From Planctomycetes bacterium RIFOXYC2_FULL_41_27 (lineage in GTDB: Bacteria; Planctomycetota; Brocadiia; Brocadiales; Brocadiaceae), in contig MHZD01000105.1 in the NCBI GenBank assembly GCA_001828645.1, positions 1-10,291 of the forward strand: a DNA stretch of 10,291 bases. Reading direction: 5' to 3'. The stretch's first letter is position 1; each line of letters opens with the position of its first letter. The notes beneath the pieces are model-generated. The model searched no databases, was not told where the DNA came from, and saw nothing but the letters and a program-made list of their open reading frames with translations. Of this stretch, positions 6,188 through 10,291 are shown in pieces. The translations under genes were made by a program, and so were the position numbers.

Positions 6188-7015
6188 ATGATTAACAAAC
6201 CGAATGAAAATATATTTACGAAATACAGAAACATGCTGAAGGAAAAAGGATTATTTGGCATGTTCTGGGATATTACCGTTAACTCACAGGTCTGGAAGTC
6301 TATCTTCAGGCATACCTTTACCGACACGCCGAAGAACCGCGTGCTAAAGGTTATTTCAAACGTCTTTATGCATTTGCATCCAGCCAATGTAAAGAGACAT
6401 GCGCCCCAATTTAAATTTACCTGGTGTATGGGCGGCATCACTTTCTTTCTGTTCCTTGTACTCACGCTTACAGGAGTATTACTAATGTTTTATTATCGCC
6501 CTACTGTCCACGATGCATATTGGGACATGAAAGATCTGGAATTTCAAGTACCCTTTGGGGCGATTTTACGGAACTTGCACAGATGGGGCGCACACTTGAT
6601 GGTCATAACGGTATGGTTCCACATGTTTCGCGTATTTGCAACAGGTTCCTATAAACCACCCAGAGAATTTAACTGGTGTGTGGGTGTCGTCCTCCTCGTG
6701 CTCACCCTCCTTCTCAGTTTTACCGGCTACCTGCTCACATGGGATCAATTGGGGTTTTGGGCCGTAACGGTCGGCACGAATATGGCGCGCGCAACGCCGT
6801 TGCTGGGACATGAAGGGCCTTTTGGAGAACAACTGGGAATGACTGCATACAACGACATACGATTTGCGCTGTTGGGCGGTTCTCTGGTAGGTGGAAATGC
6901 CTTACTAAGGGCATACGTATGGCATTGTATAGGGATACCCCTTATTGCCATTATATTTATGGCGGTACACTTCTGGAGAATCCGCAAGGATGGAGGCATT
7001 TCTGGGCCGCTCTGA
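6188..7015 (+). CDS. Short b6-type cytochrome b (N-terminal half), with heme-c(n)-type cysteine
   Basis: This 275-residue subunit binds two b hemes across the membrane and takes part in both quinone sites. After an unusually long N-terminal extension (about 75 residues) come four transmembrane helices at about 80-102, 129-151, 163-185 and 245-265. Heme ligands are H131 and H145 in helix B and H246 and H261 in helix D. The 15-residue step in helix D is that of cytochrome b6, not of mitochondrial-type cytochrome b. The end, [11 protein letters not shown], closely follows chloroplast b6. C80 in WCMGGIT sits where b6 has Cys35 (YCLGGIT), the covalent ligand of the extra heme c(n), so a third heme is likely. 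The C-terminal half of a full cytochrome b is encoded separately at 9085-9927, after two intervening genes. AAAGG about 11 bases before the ATG serves as a ribosome site. Confidence 0.96.
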   Translation: MINKPNENIFTKYRNMLKEKGLFGMFWDITVNSQVWKSIFRHTFTDTPKNRVLKVISNVFMHLHPANVKRHAPQFKFTWCMGGITFFLFLVLTLTGVLLMFYYRPTVHDAYWDMKDLEFQVPFGAILRNLHRWGAHLMVITVWFHMFRVFATGSYKPPREFNWCVGVVLLVLTLLLSFTGYLLTWDQLGFWAVTVGTNMARATPLLGHEGPFGEQLGMTAYNDIRFALLGGSLVGGNALLRAYVWHCIGIPLIAIIFMAVHFWRIRKDGGISGPL

Positions 7016-7025
7016 CAAGTTTAGC

Positions 7026-7120
7026 CACGAATTAACACGAACCTACGCGAATACAAATAAAGGAAAACTGGAGAATATTAGAAAGTAGTAATCTGTGTGT
7101 ATCTGTGAAAATCTGCGTCC
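7026..7120. repeat. 10-nt periodic degenerate repeats between cytochrome b and the small membrane protein gene
   Basis: Three units in 10-nt register occur at 7026-7055 (CACGAATTAA, CACGAACCTA, CGCGAATACA). A second set of three occurs at 7091-7120 (ATCTGTGTGT, ATCTGTGAAA, ATCTGCGTCC). They resemble the periodic arms of the elements at 5027-5170 and 9014-9042. The stretch lies within an otherwise compact operon and accounts for the 124-base gap there. Confidence 0.5.
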
Positions 7121-7139
7121 TCATTTATAGAATTTAACC

Positions 7140-7292
7140 ATGGAAAATATTTGGGCAATTATAACTAAACCTGATAATATCCCCATCGTCTGTTTAATAA
7201 TTTTGTTGTTTTTCTTTACATTCATTACCTTTAAGCAGGCATTTGGAAACGATAGACGGATAGAGCAGAAAAGGCATCAAAAAGGAGAATAG
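7140..7292 (+). CDS. Small single-span membrane protein (50 aa), probable accessory subunit
   Basis: An ATG at 7140 opens a 50-residue frame that ends at TAG 7290-7292, 6 bases before the next gene. The protein has a short polar N-terminus (MENIWAIITKPDN), one strongly hydrophobic helix (about 14-31, IPIVCLIILLFFFTFITF) and a charged, basic tail (NDRRIEQKRHQKGE), which predicts N-out/C-in topology. Size and layout resemble small subunits of respiratory complexes such as CcoQ/FixQ or the Pet peptides, but no family signature is clear. The Shine-Dalgarno of the next gene lies inside its last codons, which suggests translational coupling. No good ribosome site precedes its own ATG. It is probably real, given its position, hydrophobic pattern and fit between genes; the function is unassigned. 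Confidence 0.7.
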   Translation: MENIWAIITKPDNIPIVCLIILLFFFTFITFKQAFGNDRRIEQKRHQKGE

Positions 7293-7298
7293 TATTCA

Positions 7299-9005
7299 GT
7301 GAATTACAAAATAGCCAAAGCCGATGATCACTGGTTCAGGGAAAACATAAATTGCCAGTATGCGTGCCCTGTCAATACACCTGCCATGAACTATATAGAA
7401 CATATCGTTGAGGGAAATTTTGACACCTCTTTACGTCTAAATTTCATGGCAAATCTTCTCCCGCATATACTTGGCAGGATATGCACTCATCCTTGCGAAA
7501 CCGCATGTCGCCGTGGGGCAATTGACAATCCCATTGCAATATGTTCGCTCAAAAGGAGCGCTGCGGACTTCTCCTCTAAAAATACTCCACCAAAACCTAT
7601 AAACAGAGAAAAAACGGGCAAACGTGTCGCGATAATTGGTTCTGGACCATCTGGTCTTGCAGCAGCAAACGATCTGGCATTTAAGGGACACGACGTTGTC
7701 ATTTATGAGTCCCTTTCGGTCGCCGGCGGTATGTTAAGTGTGGGTATCCCCTCTTACCGACTGCCTCGCGGCAAGATATCTGATGCCGTGAACTGGATAA
7801 AGGAACTCGGGGTCGACATCCGTTTAAATAGTCCTATAGACACGCATGATAAGTTTGACGATTTATTAAGGGGATATGACGCTATATACATTGCCGCAGG
7901 CGCTCATAAATCGCAGATGCTTGATATCCCAGGCGAAGACCTGATGGGGGTAATGCACGGTGTTGCCTTTATGAAAAATACGAATCTCGGCGTAATAAAA
8001 GAAGTCACAGAAAAAGTAGCAGTCATTGGAGGTGGGTTTACCGCGATAGACTGTGCGCGTTCGTCGCTAAGACTTGGCGCAAAAGAGGTTTCTATCATTT
8101 ATCGCAGGACTTTGGAGGAGATGCCTGCAGGTGAAATAGAAGTAAGTATGGCGGAGGAAGAAGGCATAAAAATACACTACTTAACTTCTCCTGTAAGGAT
8201 ATTTGGAGGACATGACAAGCAGGTAACACATCTGGAGTGCATAAAAAACAGACTCGGAGAGCCGGATGACAAGGGACGTCGGCGCCCTATACCCATTGAA
8301 GGAAGCAATTTCACACTGCCTGTAGACACGGTCATAGCGGCTATTGGGCAATCACCAGATATAGGATTTCTGTCAGAAAGGTTTGGAATAAAGGTTAATC
8401 ACTGGGGAATGCCCGTTATAGATCCGGAAAGTTTTATGACTGTCAGAAAGGGCGTATTTGCGGGAGGAGATTGTGTAACAGGCCCTCGGAACGTAATTGA
8501 GGTAATCGCAGACGGCAGAAAGGCAGCAAGGTCGATACACAAATTTTTAACGGGACAGGAAAAACAAGGCTATAGATTTTATTATAAGGATCAAGCCCCT
8601 TTCGGTAGAATGCCTAATTATGAGGTAACACCCAGGCAAAAACAAAATGATCTTCCGATGAAAGAAAGGTGGGACCTAAACGCAGAGGTAGAACTGGGTC
8701 TTTCGAAGGAAAATACTTTCAAGGAAGCAGGACGCTGCCTGCTTTGCCATTTTAATATATTTATTGACGAAAAATGCGTGCTATGCGGCGGTTGTATTGA
8801 CGTTTGTCCACACAATTGCATATCCATGATCTCCCGTGAAAATGTTGAGAATGCAGATGCCTTATGCGATGAGGGCGCTATTCCCGGTGATTGGGATGCA
8901 GTTATGGTTATCGATGAAGAAAAATGTATCCGCTGCGGCCTGTGCGTTAAGCGTTGCCCGGTAAACGCTATCACGATGAGACGTTTTGCCTATTCAGAAG
9001 AATAA
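7299..9005 (+). CDS. GltD-like FAD/NAD(P)-binding oxidoreductase with N- and C-terminal iron-sulfur sites
   Basis: This 568-residue soluble-type protein resembles the glutamate synthase small subunit and related electron-transfer flavoproteins. The N-terminal region has cysteine motifs CQYAC (C19, C23) and CTHPCETAC (C62, C66, C70), as in the GltD Fe-S domain. Next comes an FAD site GSGPSG (114-119), then a second dinucleotide fold IGGGFTA (243-249) followed by YRR (268-270), which often indicates NADPH. The FAD-closing GDC motif is at 390-392. The C-terminus holds two ferredoxin-type [4Fe-4S] sites, C493/C496/C499/C503 and C543/C546/C549/C553. No glutamate synthase large subunit is nearby; it lies between the two halves of cytochrome b. 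It therefore probably passes electrons between NAD(P)H and the cytochrome complex on the cytoplasmic side, as proposed for anammox complexes; the direction is unknown. The start is GTG 7299, with AAGGAG 11 bases upstream. Confidence 0.93.
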   Translation: MNYKIAKADDHWFRENINCQYACPVNTPAMNYIEHIVEGNFDTSLRLNFMANLLPHILGRICTHPCETACRRGAIDNPIAICSLKRSAADFSSKNTPPKPINREKTGKRVAIIGSGPSGLAAANDLAFKGHDVVIYESLSVAGGMLSVGIPSYRLPRGKISDAVNWIKELGVDIRLNSPIDTHDKFDDLLRGYDAIYIAAGAHKSQMLDIPGEDLMGVMHGVAFMKNTNLGVIKEVTEKVAVIGGGFTAIDCARSSLRLGAKEVSIIYRRTLEEMPAGEIEVSMAEEEGIKIHYLTSPVRIFGGHDKQVTHLECIKNRLGEPDDKGRRRPIPIEGSNFTLPVDTVIAAIGQSPDIGFLSERFGIKVNHWGMPVIDPESFMTVRKGVFAGGDCVTGPRNVIEVIADGRKAARSIHKFLTGQEKQGYRFYYKDQAPFGRMPNYEVTPRQKQNDLPMKERWDLNAEVELGLSKENTFKEAGRCLLCHFNIFIDEKCVLCGGCIDVCPHNCISMISRENVENADALCDEGAIPGDWDAVMVIDEEKCIRCGLCVKRCPVNAITMRRFAYSEE

Positions 9006-9013
9006 TAAATATA

Positions 9014-9042
9014 GTAACAGTTCACCACGGATATTCACGGGA
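9014..9042. repeat. Solitary end of the GTAACAGTTCACC repeat family
   Basis: GTAACAGTTCACC at 9014-9026 is identical to both ends of the element at 2870-2981. It continues as CACGGATATTCACGGGATT, with two CACGG units 10 bases apart, like the right end of the 5027-5170 element read on its other strand. No matching opposite end was found before the next gene, so this looks like a fragment or a single-ended copy in the short gap between two operon genes. Confidence 0.5.
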
Positions 9043-9084
9043 TTTTTTTAACTTAGCGTTTTATCGACTTTGTGGCAAAACAAA

Positions 9085-9927
9085 ATGAAAAAAAAGGATA
9101 ATAAAGCAGAAGAATCCAAAGATAAAGGCAGGTACAGGGCATTGTCCTTTATCAAAGGCCCTACCCTTGCAAAAGAAAAAGATGCCGAGGTATCTGAGAA
9201 TGAGTTACCCACGTGGCCATATCTGGTAAGGAAGGAATTTCTTGCGGCAATCATTTGCACCATCATCCTTATCGTCTGGTCCATCCTGCTTGATGCCCCG
9301 CTGGAGGAGCTTTCAGATCCTACCTTGACCCCGAATCCGGCAAAGGCGCCGTGGTACTTTTTGGGGCTTCAGGAAATGCTTGTTTATTTTGATCCGTGGA
9401 TTGCCGGAGTCGTTTTTCCCACGCTTATAATAATAGGATTGATGGCCATACCCTACATAGATTTTAACCCAAAAGGCAACGGATATTATACCTTGAAGGA
9501 ACGGAAGTTTGCCATGCTTACCTTTTGTTTCGGATTCCATATCTTATGGATATTGCTGATTATTGTGGGCGTCTTCATGCGTGGGCCTGGCTGGCTCTGG
9601 TTCTGGCCGTGGCACGAATGGGACCTCCATCGGATTGCAGCCGAAACCAATTATGATCTGACCAGCTTCGTTGGCATTAACTCAAAATCGCTGCCGGGCT
9701 TTATTATAGGTGGCGCAGTTGTGATTGGATACTTCTTCATGGGCATGAATATTCCGTACCTTTTTATGAAGACGAGAAAAAGCACGGTATTAGAAAAACT
9801 CGGCATTATTAAATATTCTATTGTAGCGTTTCTTTTCTTATCCATGATGGCTCTGCCAATAAAGGTATTCCTGAGGCTCGTATTCCACATAAAATATATA
9901 TGGGTAACACCGTGGTTTAATATATAA
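9085..9927 (+). CDS. Cytochrome b C-terminal half / subunit IV-like membrane protein
   Basis: This protein of 280 residues (from ATG 9085) has a charged cytoplasmic N-terminal extension of about 45 residues and then about five hydrophobic helices (51-69, 103-122, 146-166, 203-225, 244-264). Subunit IV of b6f has only three. The stretch TPNPAKAPWYFLGLQEML aligns with the Qo-site loop of subunit IV, and the usual PEWY reads APWY (88-91): the glutamate that takes part in quinol deprotonation is replaced by proline. The same APWYF form occurs, from memory, in other bacterial Rieske/cytochrome b operons. It would complete the quinone site together with the 6188-7015 subunit. A TTG at 9070 in the same frame could add five residues; the ATG was chosen because neither has a clear ribosome site. 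Confidence 0.9.
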   Translation: MKKKDNKAEESKDKGRYRALSFIKGPTLAKEKDAEVSENELPTWPYLVRKEFLAAIICTIILIVWSILLDAPLEELSDPTLTPNPAKAPWYFLGLQEMLVYFDPWIAGVVFPTLIIIGLMAIPYIDFNPKGNGYYTLKERKFAMLTFCFGFHILWILLIIVGVFMRGPGWLWFWPWHEWDLHRIAAETNYDLTSFVGINSKSLPGFIIGGAVVIGYFFMGMNIPYLFMKTRKSTVLEKLGIIKYSIVAFLFLSMMALPIKVFLRLVFHIKYIWVTPWFNI

Positions 9928-9952
9928 AATTGAGGTAATTCATCGATAGATT

Positions 9953-10291
9953 ATGTCAACCAGCAAAAACCAAAATCTCATGAAAAAAGAAGAAGACAAA
10001 TCCTACCTGATCATGTATGTCATTGTTAGCTTCCTCCTCGTTGCAGTTACCGCATGGGCGATTCTGAACGAAACCGTTGACAGACGTCCCTGGAAAAATT
10101 ATCAGAAGCGGTTCTATCGTTTGGAGTACGAAAAAATCAAGCAGAACTATGAAAAGGAACGTGCAAATTTTGAAAGTCCGGATGTACAGAAAAAATACGA
10201 AGCGGCAAAGAATAAGCTGGAGCATGCCTGGGAAGACTTCAAAAAACCGCCAATCCAGAACGAATACAAGAAGCTGTCTGAAGAACAAAAG
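9953..10291 (+). CDS. Membrane-anchored coiled-coil protein, N-terminal part only (probable cytochrome subunit)
   Basis: The frame runs from ATG 9953 to the window edge (113 codons) without a stop. It has a polar N-terminus, one transmembrane helix (about 18-38, YLIMYVIVSFLLVAVTAWAIL), then a highly charged Lys/Glu-rich region (from about 43) that begins RPWKNYQKRFYRLEYEKIK and is predicted to form a coiled coil facing the outside. No CXXCH heme motif is visible yet. From memory, N-termini of this RPWKxYQ type precede c-type heme domains in membrane-bound cytochromes of related gene clusters. It lies 25 bases after the subunit-IV-like gene and so is likely the next subunit of the same complex, perhaps replacing cytochrome f/c1. 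That function is inferred from context. GAGGT lies 16 bases before the start. Confidence 0.8.
   Translation, partial: MSTSKNQNLMKKEEDKSYLIMYVIVSFLLVAVTAWAILNETVDRRPWKNYQKRFYRLEYEKIKQNYEKERANFESPDVQKKYEAAKNKLEHAWEDFKKPPIQNEYKKLSEEQK

Noticed and set aside
8736..8750. CXXCH heme c motif (CLLCH) in the flavoprotein
   Set aside because: It sits in a GltD-like protein with no signal peptide, just before ferredoxin motifs, where related proteins have a CLxC iron-sulfur-type sequence. Covalent heme attachment is unlikely in the cytoplasm.
9956..10288. 110-codon minus-strand frame at the right edge
   Set aside because: It is the antisense shadow of the Lys/Glu-rich anchored protein; its Phe-rich composition is what reversing AAR/GAR codons produces.

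Overview
The window looks like chromosomal DNA of a planctomycete, most probably an anammox bacterium of the Kuenenia/Brocadia/Jettenia type. The main support is the rightward gene cluster. It holds a Rieske protein, a b6-type short cytochrome b, a GltD-like iron-sulfur flavoprotein, a subunit-IV-like protein and the start of a membrane-anchored subunit. From memory, this gene content matches the enlarged Rieske/cytochrome b complexes of anammox genomes. An ammonium transporter next to it and many palindromic repeats fit the same picture. The assignment is inference: no rRNA or other taxonomic marker is present.

Left half, minus strand, read from right to left: an Amt ammonium channel (3647-4963, GTG start), followed after 5 bases by a secreted protein made of tetratricopeptide repeats (1647-3641), then a secreted M4-like zinc metallopeptidase (1431 down to 1, running off the window). 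The 1432-1646 spacer holds a nested palindromic element. The tetratricopeptide gene carries two palindrome-derived segments inside its reading frame. One of them (2870-2981) has perfect 16-bp inverted ends and an 8-bp target duplication, and it added exactly 40 codons.

Middle (4964-5674): a 711-base divergent spacer. It contains a likely amt promoter, an imperfect inverted-repeat element (5027-5170), a GC-richer structured patch near 5284-5360 and a very AT-rich stretch. Just before the Rieske gene is a hairpin that contains the only Shine-Dalgarno-like sequence.

Right half, plus strand: Rieske (5675-6181), cytochrome b6-like subunit (6188-7015), a 50-residue single-span membrane protein (7140-7292), an FeS/FAD NAD(P)-type oxidoreductase (7299-9005), a subunit-IV-like protein (9085-9927) and the N-terminus of an anchored coiled-coil protein (9953 to the edge). 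Together they probably form one membrane complex that links the quinone pool, a high-potential Rieske/cytochrome c branch and a nucleotide-binding flavoprotein. The cytochrome b keeps the b6 helix-D histidine spacing and the cysteine that in b6f binds the extra heme. The partner subunit has APWY where PEWY is usual.

The most unusual non-genic signal is a set of palindromic or inverted-repeat elements. Several share the end GTAACAGTTCACC or a close variant, and others have about 10-nt or 9-nt internal periodicity. They occur between genes, inside an operon and inside a coding sequence.
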